DNA of 54,561 nt from assembly GCA_030524635.1 (NCBI GenBank), contig JAUNGG010000024.1, forward strand, positions 1 through 54,561, read 5' to 3'. The DNA comes from Lachnospiraceae bacterium. GTDB lineage: Bacteria > Bacillota > Clostridia > Lachnospirales > Lachnospiraceae. A program made the position numbers and the translations under genes. The notes under the pieces are model-generated. The model made no database searches, was not told the DNA's origin, and saw nothing but the letters and a program-made list of their open reading frames with translations. This document shows, one piece after another, positions 16,912 through 25,903 of this stretch; position 1 is the first letter of the stretch; every line of letters begins with the position of its first letter.

Positions 16912-18012
16912 CTAATCTTCCATAAAATCGGTCACCCGGTATGTCACATCACCGTCTTCATTTTCCGACGAACCGCTGCACACCAGGATCACATCATCCC
17001 CCACCTCTACGGTTCCGTAGATGGAAAATGCAAACTGCAGGTCTGAGGTGGTCAGGCTGCACTCATAGGAATCTCCGTCATCGGTGGTGATGGTAACTGC
17101 TGTGGGCGTCATCACATCTGATGATTTATAGTAAATATTGGTGATCTCCCCTCGCAGGACTGTCTGGCCGGTGTTCTGGCTGCCTTCTTCCGTATAGACC
17201 CAGACTGTTTTTGAGGAGGAATTGTAGTACATGACCACATAACCATATTCCTCCTGGGCAGCCTTGATATTGGCCTTGGTGCAGGGCTCGCCGTCCAGAT
17301 AAAAGCTTGCCTTATCCATGCTGAAGGGAAGCTGGGAGGACATGGTACGGCTCTTGGTCACCACATAGGGTCCTTTGACCGTAGTGTCCAGCATTTCCAG
17401 CGGATTGATCTCGCCGTCTGTACTCAAGGTCAGATCCATAAAGGAACCGTAGATATTCTGAGATCCCTTTGGCTCTGTTTTCAGAAGATTATAAAGCAGG
17501 TTCAGGCAGTTATCCTCTGTCAGGATCTCATTGGCCTGCAGGCCGCCCAGCTCTTCATTCAGCTCCAGAAAGTTATATTTTGCCATCCGGCTGCCATTCT
17601 GGTCCCCGGTAAAATCTTCATTGGTATAGCCCAGCAGGGCAAGCACTCCCCGCACTGCATCCTGAAGGGTGATATACTCATCCGGCCGGAACTGGCCGCC
17701 CAGATATCCCTTCATCCAGCCCTGTCTGGCAGCGATCCGGATATGAGGCGCGTACTCACTGTCCACCGGAACATCGGCAAACACCGAAACGCTGGAAAGC
17801 TCGCTGACGGTGCTCCGGTACTCCGATGCCCTTACCAGCATGGCTGCAAATTCTGCCCGGCTGACATAACGGCTTCCGTCTGTAGGATTCAGAATCCCGG
17901 TCAGCTCCATCACCCGTTTTCTTAAATCATATGTACTGGAAGCCATGGCTTCCATAGGGAAGGCCGCGGCTGTCATGATCAACATCGAAGAAACGATTCC
18001 TTTGGCATTCAT
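16912..18012 (-). CDS. Secreted SLH-domain protein, first gene of efflux operon
   Basis: Predicted cell-surface protein of 366 residues. A signal peptide ends near AMASS (about residue 25). It is followed by surface-layer-homology motifs: YVSRAEFAAMLVRASEY, FADVP..SEYAPHIRIAARQGWMKGY, and FRPDEYITLQDAVRGVLALLGY. The remaining C-terminal 200 residues are beta-rich and not recognised. SLH motifs bind secondary wall polymers, so it is probably wall-anchored. Its position directly ahead of a MacAB-like adaptor suggests it contacts or guides the exporter at the wall, which is inference. Confidence 0.85.
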   Translation of the reverse strand: MNAKGIVSSMLIMTAAAFPMEAMASSTYDLRKRVMELTGILNPTDGSRYVSRAEFAAMLVRASEYRSTVSELSSVSVFADVPVDSEYAPHIRIAARQGWMKGYLGGQFRPDEYITLQDAVRGVLALLGYTNEDFTGDQNGSRMAKYNFLELNEELGGLQANEILTEDNCLNLLYNLLKTEPKGSQNIYGSFMDLTLSTDGEINPLEMLDTTVKGPYVVTKSRTMSSQLPFSMDKASFYLDGEPCTKANIKAAQEEYGYVVMYYNSSSKTVWVYTEEGSQNTGQTVLRGEITNIYYKSSDVMTPTAVTITTDDGDSYECSLTTSDLQFAFSIYGTVEVGDDVILVCSGSSENEDGDVTYRVTDFMED

Positions 18013-18063
18013 CGTTTATTCTCCTCTCTGAATGTGTTTTTGCTTTTTTAACTTTACCATTGG

Positions 18064-18096
18064 TTTGTGTTCATTTTGTGTTCATTTGCGGTTCAC
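18064..18096 (-). promoter_or_regulatory. Three tandem 11-bp repeats upstream of SLH operon
   Basis: On the minus strand GTGAACCGCAA, ATGAACACAAA and ATGAACACAAA follow each other with an exact 11-base period, ending about 50 bases before the SLH start. Two units are identical and the third differs at three positions. One-helical-turn direct repeats are typical binding sites for OmpR/PhoB-family regulators. The sequence differs from the Pho-box-like array. Confidence 0.7.
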
Positions 18097-18159
18097 AGAA
18101 AAAAATTCATGGCTGTAATTGTGAAAAAAGCGTGAACTCTATTTTTCAGAGAAACCAAA

Positions 18160-18208
18160 AAGGAAACAAAGCCGCCTGACCTTGACAGCCAGACCGCTTT
18201 GTTTCCTT
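18160..18208 (-). terminator. Terminator of metY-cls-patatin operon
   Basis: A perfect 13-bp stem (AAGGAAACAAAGC with GCTTTGTTTCCTT) is followed on the minus strand by TTTTTGG, just after the lipase stop at 18218. Confidence 0.85.
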
Positions 18209-18217
18209 ATAATCATT

Positions 18218-19132
18218 TTATATTTTCCCAATGAGCCGGTTTTCCTGCTCCACCACCTCCGGGTTCACCTCCGGAACTGGAATTTCCAAATAATCACACA
18301 GAGCCTGAAGCTGGTTCTCCGCCACACGGCGCCCATCTCCATACAGCTCCTGAAGCTTCATCTTATCCCGCTCAAACCTGGATACCGCAACCGGCTTATC
18401 CGGACGAATGATAAAAATCTTTCCGGCAGCCTCCAGTTCATCCATCTCCTCCTGCATCCGGTTATACCGCTCCGGAATCGCCTCGATGGCCTCCAAAAGC
18501 TCAGGAAGCGGGGCAAAATACCGGTGATACGCCTTATCAGACCAACGGTCTGCCGGTTTCTTTCGAAATCCTTTATGACGGGTCAGGACCACGACTACCT
18601 TATCATAGCCCTTGTCAAAGGCTCTCTGATAGGCAATGGGCATGGACACGCCTCCGTCCAGATATTTTTTCCCTTCTACTGTGATCATATGAGATAAGAT
18701 AGGAATGCTGCTGGATGCCTGGACGGCTGTAAAGATATCCCTGCAGGTCCGGTTGGAATAATATTCCGGTTTTCCCGTTCTGCAGCGGGTCACCACCGCC
18801 TCAAATTCCTGAGGTGATGCATGAAATGCCTCATAATCAAAGGGAACCAGCTTCTCACTGACCTCACCGAACAGGAACTCAAAGCTGAAGATCTCCCTCT
18901 TCTTGATCAGATTCCGAAAGCTCATAAAACGCTTGTCATGAACGTAATCCAGATCTACCTTCATCGTCCGGCCAGGCTGATTGCTGATATAGCTCAGGGC
19001 ATTCATGGACCCTGCCGAAACTCCATTCACATAGGAAAGCCGGATTCCTCTTTCCATAAATACATCTAACACACCGGCGGTAAACAGCCCTCTTAAAGAA
19101 CCGCCCTCCAGAACTAATGCTCCTTCTGTCAT
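18218..19132 (-). CDS. Patatin-like phospholipase
   Basis: Predicted Ser-Asp acyl hydrolase of 304 residues. The N-terminus has the oxyanion loop LEGGSLRGLFTAGVLD, the nucleophile elbow GVSAGS, and the catalytic Asp in LDGGVSMP. ATG at 19132 has GGAGGAG immediately before it; the longest frame starts at a TTG at 19153 with no ribosome site. The 49-base gap to the cardiolipin synthase upstream and the shared terminator imply co-transcription, so a role in membrane lipid turnover is a reasonable inference. Confidence 0.88.
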   Translation of the reverse strand: MTEGALVLEGGSLRGLFTAGVLDVFMERGIRLSYVNGVSAGSMNALSYISNQPGRTMKVDLDYVHDKRFMSFRNLIKKREIFSFEFLFGEVSEKLVPFDYEAFHASPQEFEAVVTRCRTGKPEYYSNRTCRDIFTAVQASSSIPILSHMITVEGKKYLDGGVSMPIAYQRAFDKGYDKVVVVLTRHKGFRKKPADRWSDKAYHRYFAPLPELLEAIEAIPERYNRMQEEMDELEAAGKIFIIRPDKPVAVSRFERDKMKLQELYGDGRRVAENQLQALCDYLEIPVPEVNPEVVEQENRLIGKI

Positions 19133-19181
19133 ATTCTCCTCCATTTTTTGCAAACTGTTTCTCCCGCGCAGCCGGATCCTC

Positions 19182-20729
19182 TTACATCAGCGGTGCAACA
19201 AACCGCATCAGCTGGCCGGCAAAGGATTTTAAGAACGGATAGCGCCGGCAGTCCTCCAGCGTGATCCGGCAGCATTTCTCAAGAGTTTCCTCAAAGTCCT
19301 GTTCCACAGCCTGTACCGCAACATTCTGATACATCAGAACACCGCATTCAAAGTGGAGATACAGGCTTCGGAAATCCAGGTTAATGGTGCCTACCACCGC
19401 CTTCTCATCATCACTGACAAAGGACTTTGCATGGACAAAGCCCGGCGTATACTCATAGATCTGCACCCCTGCCTCGATCAGCTCCCTGTAATAGGAGCGG
19501 GCCAGCATGTATGCATACTTCTTATCTGGAATATGGGGCATGATGATAATGGTCTCCACTCCCCGCTTCGCCGCAAAAGTGAGCGCCGTCACCATCTCAT
19601 GATCCAGGATCAGATACGGCGTCATAATGTGAACATACTTCTTTGCCTGATTCAAAATGTCGATGTATACCAGCTCGCCGATATTTTCCTTATCCAGCGG
19701 ACTGTCCCCATAAGGCATCACAAATCCCCCCGCCGCCTTCTGCAGGCAGACCTGCTGAGGGTTTCCCAGATACTGCTTATAATCCTCGCCTCTCCGCTCT
19801 GTGATATTCCACATCTGAAGGAACATCATGGTAAAGCTGCGGACCGCTTCGCCCTGCAGCATAACTGCCGTATCCTTCCAGTGTCCGAACCGCAGCTTCT
19901 GATTGATGTATTCATCTGCCAGATTCACGCCTCCGGTAAAGGCCGTATGGCCGTCGATCACACAGATCTTCCGGTGATCCCGGTTATTCTGGTGAGTGGA
20001 CAAGGTGGGTTTAATAGGAGAAAACATCTTACACTGGATCCCCTTCTTTTCCAGAAGCTTCGGATACCGGTACGGAAGCAGCACCATACTGCACATGCCG
20101 TCATACATGACGCGGACTTCCACGCCTTCCGCCGCCTTCTGTTCCAGTATTTCCAGAATCTCATCCCACATAACACCCCGCTCGATAATAAAATATTCCA
20201 TAAAGATAAAGTGCTTGGCCAAAGACAGCTGCCGCTTCAGCTCCGGAAACATATCATCTCCCAGAGGGAAATACTCCACAGAGGTTCCCTGGTAAATGGG
20301 AAACCCTCCGTACTCCTTCACATAATGGGCCAGATTCGTCATCCCCTGACTTTCATTTCTCAGCGCATCTGCTGCTGTTTCCTCCTGCTTCAGATAAGGA
20401 GCGGTCTCCTCTGCAGTAACCTTTAACCGGGCAGCTATGATCTTGGTGCCGATCTGCATCTGCACGAAGAGATAGAGAAGGGTTCCGAATACTGGGATCA
20501 CCAGCACCGGAACCATCCATGCAATCTTAAAGCTGGGGTTCACATTCTCATTCAGAATGTGAACCACCACCAGAACGGTTAATGCAATCATGCCTCCATA
20601 AACATACACCAGATATCCGCTGAGCCAGCGGACACAGGAGAACAGGAAGCCGATCTGAATCAGCAGGAACAGTACCACAAAGGCAGTCCTTCCGAAGATG
20701 ATCCGGAAAAGTCCCTTCATTTTTTTCAT
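19182..20729 (-). CDS. cls: Cardiolipin synthase (phospholipase D family)
   Basis: Membrane enzyme of 515 residues that joins two phosphatidylglycerols into cardiolipin. It has two N-terminal membrane segments (about 9-28 and 33-85 region) and two PLD catalytic motifs: HRKICVIDG.TAFTGG and HAKSFVSDDEKAVVGT. The length matches the family. The start has a weak AAGGAA about 13 bases upstream. It lies 32 bases after metY with no terminator between, so it probably shares its promoter; the lipase gene follows. Confidence 0.93.
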   Translation of the reverse strand: MKKMKGLFRIIFGRTAFVVLFLLIQIGFLFSCVRWLSGYLVYVYGGMIALTVLVVVHILNENVNPSFKIAWMVPVLVIPVFGTLLYLFVQMQIGTKIIAARLKVTAEETAPYLKQEETAADALRNESQGMTNLAHYVKEYGGFPIYQGTSVEYFPLGDDMFPELKRQLSLAKHFIFMEYFIIERGVMWDEILEILEQKAAEGVEVRVMYDGMCSMVLLPYRYPKLLEKKGIQCKMFSPIKPTLSTHQNNRDHRKICVIDGHTAFTGGVNLADEYINQKLRFGHWKDTAVMLQGEAVRSFTMMFLQMWNITERRGEDYKQYLGNPQQVCLQKAAGGFVMPYGDSPLDKENIGELVYIDILNQAKKYVHIMTPYLILDHEMVTALTFAAKRGVETIIIMPHIPDKKYAYMLARSYYRELIEAGVQIYEYTPGFVHAKSFVSDDEKAVVGTINLDFRSLYLHFECGVLMYQNVAVQAVEQDFEETLEKCCRITLEDCRRYPFLKSFAGQLMRFVAPLM

Positions 20730-20761
20730 GTAATCACTGATTCCTTTTGTATATTGTATTT

Positions 20762-22042
20762 TTAATCTTCCAGAGCTTGACGGATATCCTCAATGATATC
20801 ATCTGCATTTTCAATACCCACGCTGAAGCGGATCATCGATGGATCAACACCTGCCTCCACCAGCTGCTCATCGCTTAACTGTCTGTGGGTATGGCTGGCC
20901 GGATGCAGAACGCAGGTTCTTGCATCTGCCACATGAGTGGCAATGGAAGCCAGCTTCAGCTTGTCCATAAATGCACCGGCAGCTGCTCTTCCGCCCTTTA
21001 AGCCAAAGGAGATCACGCCGCAGGTTCCATTCGGCATATATTTCTGCGCCAGCTCATAATATTGATCACCAGGAAGTCCCGGATACTTCACCCAGGCCAC
21101 ATCCTCGCGGCTTTGTAAATACTCCGCCACCTTCCGTGCATTCTCACAATGCCTCGGCATCCGAAGATGAAGGCTTTCCAGACCATTATTTAACAGGAAG
21201 GCATTCTGCGGAGACTGGATGGCCCCCAGATCACGCATCAGCTGAGCCGTCGCCTTGGTGATAAACGCGCCCTTTCCAAAACGCTGGGTATAAATAATTC
21301 CATGATAAGAATCATCTGGTGTGGTCAGTCCCGGGAACTTATCTGCATGAGCCTCCCAGTCAAAGTTTCCGCTGTCCACGATACAGCCGCCTACGGTCAT
21401 GCCATGTCCATCCATATATTTTGTGGTGCTGTGGGTCACAATATCCGCTCCCCACTCAAAAGGACGGCAGTTGATGGGAGTCGCAAAGGTATTGTCAATA
21501 ATCAGCGGTACCCCATGGGTGTGGGCCAGGCGGGCAAACTTCTCAATATCCAGCACAACCAGCGCCGGATTGGCAATAGTTTCTGCAAAGACACACTTGG
21601 TATTCGGCTGGAATGCCTTGGCCAGCTCCTCCTCCGGCAGATCCGGATCTACCAGCGTGGTTTCAATGCCGAACCGCTTTAAGGTAACGGTCAGCAGGTT
21701 GGAAGAACCGCCGTAGATGGTGGCAGAGCTTACCACATGATCCCCTGCGGAACAGATATTAATAATGGAAAAGAAGGTTGCAGCCTGGCCGGAAGAGGTC
21801 AGCATGGCAGCTACGCCGCCTTCCATCTCGCAGATCTTTGCTGCTACTGCATCGTTGGTGGGGTTCTGAAGACGGGTGTAGAAATATCCCTCTGCCTCCA
21901 GATCAAACAGCTTGCCCATGGAATCACTGGTGGCATATTTAAAGGTGGTACTCTGATAAATCGGAAGCTGTCTGGGCCCGCCATTTTCTGGCTGCCATCC
22001 TCCCTGGATACAGGTAGTTTCAATTGAACGTTTGGTACTCAT
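20762..22042 (-). CDS. metY: O-acetylhomoserine sulfhydrylase (PLP, Cys/Met metabolism)
   Basis: Cytoplasmic PLP enzyme of 426 residues making homocysteine from O-acetylhomoserine and sulfide. The PLP lysine is in THSTTKYMDGHG, the phosphate-binding segment is SGQAATFF, and the YFYTRLQNPTNDAVAAKI segment is typical. ATG at 22042 has AGGAGG 7 bases before it; the longer frame from 22117 reads through the promoter. No S-box riboswitch is visible in the leader. Cystathionine gamma-synthase or methionine gamma-lyase are paralogous alternatives, but the length and motifs favour MetY. Confidence 0.9.
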   Translation of the reverse strand: MSTKRSIETTCIQGGWQPENGGPRQLPIYQSTTFKYATSDSMGKLFDLEAEGYFYTRLQNPTNDAVAAKICEMEGGVAAMLTSSGQAATFFSIINICSAGDHVVSSATIYGGSSNLLTVTLKRFGIETTLVDPDLPEEELAKAFQPNTKCVFAETIANPALVVLDIEKFARLAHTHGVPLIIDNTFATPINCRPFEWGADIVTHSTTKYMDGHGMTVGGCIVDSGNFDWEAHADKFPGLTTPDDSYHGIIYTQRFGKGAFITKATAQLMRDLGAIQSPQNAFLLNNGLESLHLRMPRHCENARKVAEYLQSREDVAWVKYPGLPGDQYYELAQKYMPNGTCGVISFGLKGGRAAAGAFMDKLKLASIATHVADARTCVLHPASHTHRQLSDEQLVEAGVDPSMIRFSVGIENADDIIEDIRQALED

Positions 22043-22079
22043 GTATTTATCCTCCTGATTGATAACCAATTTATTCCCT

Positions 22080-22108
22080 AGTTTAGCACAGTTTTTTCCG
22101 GGACACAA
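22080..22108 (-). promoter_or_regulatory. Promoter of metY operon
   Basis: On the minus strand: -35 TTGTGT (22108-22103), 17-base spacer, -10 TAAACT (22085-22080), 38 bases from the metY start. Confidence 0.7.
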
Positions 22109-22217
22109 CTGTTTCATGTGAGAATCGCTGCTTTCATTTTGCAGAGCGCCGCTGTATTAGAATCATTTGGGGATTGTTAATTTCATGAAAATTTAAGTAT
22201 TTGCAATCAGATAGGAA

Positions 22218-22246
22218 TTGAATTTTATGGTTCCTTCTATTATAAT
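22218..22246 (+). promoter_or_regulatory. Promoter of small exporter gene
   Basis: TTGAAT (22218-22223), 17-base spacer, TATAAT (22241-22246). A small hairpin (gctgca/tgcagc) follows in the 5' leader. Confidence 0.8.
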
Positions 22247-22315
22247 GGAGAAGATTTGTGCTGCATTTTGTCTGTGCAGCCCATTCAAAAATGATAAAGA
22301 ATTGAGGACGTATTC

Positions 22316-22825
22316 ATGACAGATTCTCTCGTACAATGGCTGACTGCTGCCTTAGGCGGAAAGGTATCCGGTGAATTGATCATTTTTCTGATCTCCATGG
22401 TTCCGATCCTGGAGCTGAGAGGAGGGCTTTTGGCTGCTTCCCCGGCACTTTTGAATGTTCCGATCCTGCGGGCAATTCCCATCTGCATCATCGGAAATAT
22501 CCTTCCCATCCCGTTTATCCTGCTTCTGATTGAGAAGGTGCTGGACTGGATGGAAGGCGTGCCTGGACTTCAAAAAATCGCCCTCTGGCTTCGCCAGAAA
22601 GCGGATAAGAATAAGGGACAGGTTGAAAAATATGGATTCTGGGGACTGGTTCTCTTTGTCGGAATCCCGCTGCCAGGCACCGGCGCCTGGACCGGATCTC
22701 TGGTAGCATCTCTCCTCCATATGAAGATCCGCAAATCCTTCCCGGCAATTCTAATCGGAATCGTGATTGCAACGGTTATTATGTCTCTGCTGTCCTATGG
22801 ACTTTTAGGGGCATTGTTTGGATAA
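22316..22825 (+). CDS. Small multidrug export protein family (Sm_multidrug_ex)
   Basis: Integral membrane protein of 169 residues with four to five hydrophobic segments. The N-terminal half contains the family's EL.IFLISMVPILELRGG motif, and the C-terminal half has GIPLPGTGAWTGSL. This corresponds to COG2426; the drug-export name comes from one early report and is not well established. The neighbours on both sides are on the opposite strand, so it is monocistronic, with a strong inverted repeat right after its stop. Confidence 0.85.
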   Translation: MTDSLVQWLTAALGGKVSGELIIFLISMVPILELRGGLLAASPALLNVPILRAIPICIIGNILPIPFILLLIEKVLDWMEGVPGLQKIALWLRQKADKNKGQVEKYGFWGLVLFVGIPLPGTGAWTGSLVASLLHMKIRKSFPAILIGIVIATVIMSLLSYGLLGALFG

Positions 22826-22828
22826 CTC

Positions 22829-22865
22829 AAGTCAGGACCACCGGCTAAGCCGGTGGTCCTGACTT
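22829..22865. terminator. Perfect 17-bp palindromic terminator between convergent genes
   Basis: Arms 22829-22845 and 22849-22865 pair perfectly with a 3-base loop. It lies 3 bases after the exporter stop and 8 before the stop of the opposing permease gene, so it can serve both. The T-run on the plus side is weak and delayed. Confidence 0.75.
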
Positions 22866-22872
22866 CTGTTAC

Positions 22873-25029
22873 CTATTTTTTCTCTTCCAATATAAATGCT
22901 GGAACATGACCCTTAAAAAAGCTTCCTCGAAGATCTGTATCTCCATCAATCGTTTCATTTTTCAGGATCACATCAATCTCATATCCAGGCTCTCTTTGAA
23001 GCAGGGAATTTTTATTTCCATAGTTATATAAGTAGATCGCCTGCAGCATTTCCTGAATCTGCTCTGGGTCTGTGCAGGTGATGGTGGTGACCTTGCTGGA
23101 CTGGGATTCTTCTGCTGTGGTTTCCTCATCGTAATCCCCGGAAGCCTCGGCAAGCTCCTGGTGGTAAATTTGAACCTGAATACTGGAAATCTGATCCGGC
23201 GTCAGGGAGCTGCCGGCCTCAATACCGCACTCCTTCAAGGCAGCAATGGTTTTGGTAAAGGAGGGATAGATGGGATAATAATATCCGTTAAAATAACCGC
23301 TTGCATAGGTACGGTACTGATGCGTCCAGTCATCCTGCCAGGACTGGATGCTCTCATAATCCTCATTGGAAATCAAAAGCAGCTCTCCCACCGGGCATTC
23401 GCTTTTTCGCCGTGCAAAACTCATGGCCATCATTTCCTCCTGATAAGCCTCAACCACCTGCCTGCGCTGTTCCAAACTGATATTGGAAAGATGATTTAAT
23501 TCTCCGTTCTCGTTATAGACCAGATGCTCTGCGGCCTCCTCTGCTTTTATGGCAAGTCCGGGATAGATCGCCTTCTTCAGCTCCGGTTCCCCATAAAGAA
23601 TTTCTGCAGATTCCATCACCGGCTCAAGAGACATGCGGTACAGCCGGTAGACCTTCCTTCCATTTTTTAACGTATAACAGATTGGAATCGAAGAAATATC
23701 ATCATACGCAGCCCGGCTCTCATCATCCAGTTTTATCTGCCGAACCCCTTCCCGGGCAATCTCCAGCAGAGCCGGGATATTCTGCACCGTTCCATGCTCT
23801 ATCAAATACTCCGCGCTGTTTCGATTCACACCACCAGACGCTTCATCGAAGCCGTAAGCAACCCACCAGTCCTGATCGAAATCAATGGTAGCCGCCCTGA
23901 CCTGATCTGCCTCCGGCACATAAGTATCGAACCGGAACAGGTCAAAATAAAAGGACAGACAAATCAGAAGGGTTGTTGTCATACAAAGCGCCATAACCTT
24001 TTCATGGCAGAACAGCTTTTTAAAGTCTGCATGGTAGATCACCTCGATCACACAATGGGAGATCACCACTCCGGTAACTGCGCCGAACACCATCCATCCA
24101 AGGCTGTCTTTTACTGAGGAGAAGAATAATGCTCCGGTCATACCGAATAAGATCACTAAAAGCACTTTGATGATAGGCATGGAGATTCGAAATGCCATAG
24201 TCTTTCCCGCCGCTTCTGAGGGCCTCCTCTGATACAGAAGGAAGCTGGCTGCAATCAGCAGGACGGTAGCTGCCAGACTGCCGGCTGCCATTTTGGGCGT
24301 GATGCCGTCCGACATCGCTGACAGCACTGCCCACACCGGCGAAAGCTTGAACAGCACCCGATTCCAGATACTAGGAGAATTATAGTAATAGGCATCCAGC
24401 CAGTTACTGCAGAACGCCGTAATCGCTGCACTTAATCCCAGGAAATACCAGAAAAATACAGCAGTTCCCAGCAGGGAGGCGATCACCGTTCCTGTCATCA
24501 TCACAGCCAGCACCACCACCGCATACACCAGCAAATAGTACATCAGGTTTGCCAGATATCCGGTCACTGCTGTTATCAGAATCTCTCCAGAACAAATTCC
24601 ATTTACCGCAGCTACCACCAGGGCCATTCCAACTGCAATCAGGTAGATCAATGCCGGCAGCAGAATTCCAGTGGTGATATGTACGACAAACTGCAGATCA
24701 CGCTTTACCGGCAGGCTGTGATAGAAATCAACCTGTTTTTTATGATGCAGATAAGAAAAGGTGGCAATTCCCATAACCACAGCGCCGCAGAATAATACCA
24801 GTGTAACCAGAGGAAAGCTGTCGCCAAAGGACAGGGTCTCCATTACATTCTGATAACGCCTTGCTGCCGCCATTTCTGCTCCCCAGTCCTCCTCCCGGAT
24901 CGTGGAGATCACCATTGCCATTGCCACAGGAAGCGAAAAGAATAAGGTCAGTCCCAGCAATGCAGCCGCCCAGGCCTTCCGCTTCACATCCTCCCGAAAC
25001 AATTTAAAGTATAAGTGCCTTGATGTCAT
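22873..25029 (-). CDS. Large ABC permease (YtrC/D-like)
   Basis: Membrane protein of 718 residues, partner of the preceding ATPase. The N-terminal ~370 residues hold about nine to ten hydrophobic segments, with SYLHHKKQVDFYHSLPVKR between early helices, a hallmark of this permease group. The C-terminal ~330 residues lack membrane spans. ATG at 25029 is chosen over 25050 because GGAGG lies 9-10 bases before it; it overlaps the ATPase gene by 26 bases. With the GntR repressor upstream this matches the YtrA-BCD style of operon, often linked to cell-wall antibiotic stress. Substrate unknown. Confidence 0.85.
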   Translation of the reverse strand: MTSRHLYFKLFREDVKRKAWAAALLGLTLFFSLPVAMAMVISTIREEDWGAEMAAARRYQNVMETLSFGDSFPLVTLVLFCGAVVMGIATFSYLHHKKQVDFYHSLPVKRDLQFVVHITTGILLPALIYLIAVGMALVVAAVNGICSGEILITAVTGYLANLMYYLLVYAVVVLAVMMTGTVIASLLGTAVFFWYFLGLSAAITAFCSNWLDAYYYNSPSIWNRVLFKLSPVWAVLSAMSDGITPKMAAGSLAATVLLIAASFLLYQRRPSEAAGKTMAFRISMPIIKVLLVILFGMTGALFFSSVKDSLGWMVFGAVTGVVISHCVIEVIYHADFKKLFCHEKVMALCMTTTLLICLSFYFDLFRFDTYVPEADQVRAATIDFDQDWWVAYGFDEASGGVNRNSAEYLIEHGTVQNIPALLEIAREGVRQIKLDDESRAAYDDISSIPICYTLKNGRKVYRLYRMSLEPVMESAEILYGEPELKKAIYPGLAIKAEEAAEHLVYNENGELNHLSNISLEQRRQVVEAYQEEMMAMSFARRKSECPVGELLLISNEDYESIQSWQDDWTHQYRTYASGYFNGYYYPIYPSFTKTIAALKECGIEAGSSLTPDQISSIQVQIYHQELAEASGDYDEETTAEESQSSKVTTITCTDPEQIQEMLQAIYLYNYGNKNSLLQREPGYEIDVILKNETIDGDTDLRGSFFKGHVPAFILEEKK

Positions 25030-25903
25030 ATCCGGCCACCTCCGTTTCACTGATAAAGATTTCTTCCAGGGACAATGGAATTAATTCATAAAAGACTGGC
25101 TGGTAGGAAGCCATCCATGCCATAATATCCTCCTGATTTCCCCGGACTGTCAAGGTGTAAATGCTTCCTGTCTGCTCCGTCTTTACAATATCCAGAGCCA
25201 CCAGATGCTCCGGCGTCATCCCTGGCTGTAATACGCACTGTAATTTATGCAGATTCAGTTTCATGTCATCCAGATCCTTAGAAAGCAGGATTCCGCCCCG
25301 GTGCAGCAGCCCCACATGGTCACAGATATCCTCCAGCTCCCGAAGATTGTGGGAGGCAATGATAGGGGTCAGATTCCGCTCCGCCATATCATTGGCAAAC
25401 AGGCTTTTCACCGTCTGCCGCATCACCGGATCCAGTCCGTCAAAGGTCTCATCACAGAAGATGTAATCGGTCCCTGCACAGATACCGCAGATAACCGATA
25501 CCTGCTTTTTCATTCCCTTGGAGAAGGTGTTGATCTTCCGGTCCTTTTTCAGGCCGAAGCTGTCCAGCAGATGATAAAACCGCTTCTCATCAAAGGCTGG
25601 ATACAGACAGCGGTAAAACTGCATCAGCTCCTGTGGCGTCCCATTGGAAAAAAAGTATTGGTCATCCGATATGTAAAAGAATCTGCCCTTTATCTTCGGA
25701 TTCTCCCATATCTGCTCCCCGTCAATGGTAATGCTCCCTTCATCCGGCTTTAAGATTCCGCTTGCCATGCGGAGAAAGGTGCTTTTTCCGGAACCATTGG
25801 TCCCAATCAACCCGAACACACAGCCATCCTTAATCTCTGCTGTGATATGGTCTACTGCAATGATATCATCAAAGCGTTTCGTAAGATTTTCCGCTTTAAT
25901 CAC
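25004..25903 (-). CDS. ABC transporter ATPase of GntR-linked operon
   Basis: ATP-binding subunit of 299 residues. Walker A GTNGSGKSTFLRM, a drug-exporter-like signature (FSKGMKKQVSVI) in place of LSGGQ, and Walker B YIFCDETFDGLDP are visible. The start is taken as GTG at 25903: AAGGAGG lies 9 bases before it, while the ATG at 25924 precedes that ribosome site. The GTG overlaps the GntR stop (GTGATTAA), so translation is coupled to the regulator. It works with the 718-residue permease. Confidence 0.9.
   Translation of the reverse strand: MIKAENLTKRFDDIIAVDHITAEIKDGCVFGLIGTNGSGKSTFLRMASGILKPDEGSITIDGEQIWENPKIKGRFFYISDDQYFFSNGTPQELMQFYRCLYPAFDEKRFYHLLDSFGLKKDRKINTFSKGMKKQVSVICGICAGTDYIFCDETFDGLDPVMRQTVKSLFANDMAERNLTPIIASHNLRELEDICDHVGLLHRGGILLSKDLDDMKLNLHKLQCVLQPGMTPEHLVALDIVKTEQTGSIYTLTVRGNQEDIMAWMASYQPVFYELIPLSLEEIFISETEVAGYDIKALIL

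Noticed and set aside
19353..20426. 357-codon plus-strand open frame
   Set aside because: Lies wholly antisense to cardiolipin synthase, whose motifs are intact; no ribosome site and no recognisable protein.
22043..22140. S-box (SAM) riboswitch before metY
   Set aside because: The leader is only about 38 bases from the promoter to the start and contains no S-box core or terminator.
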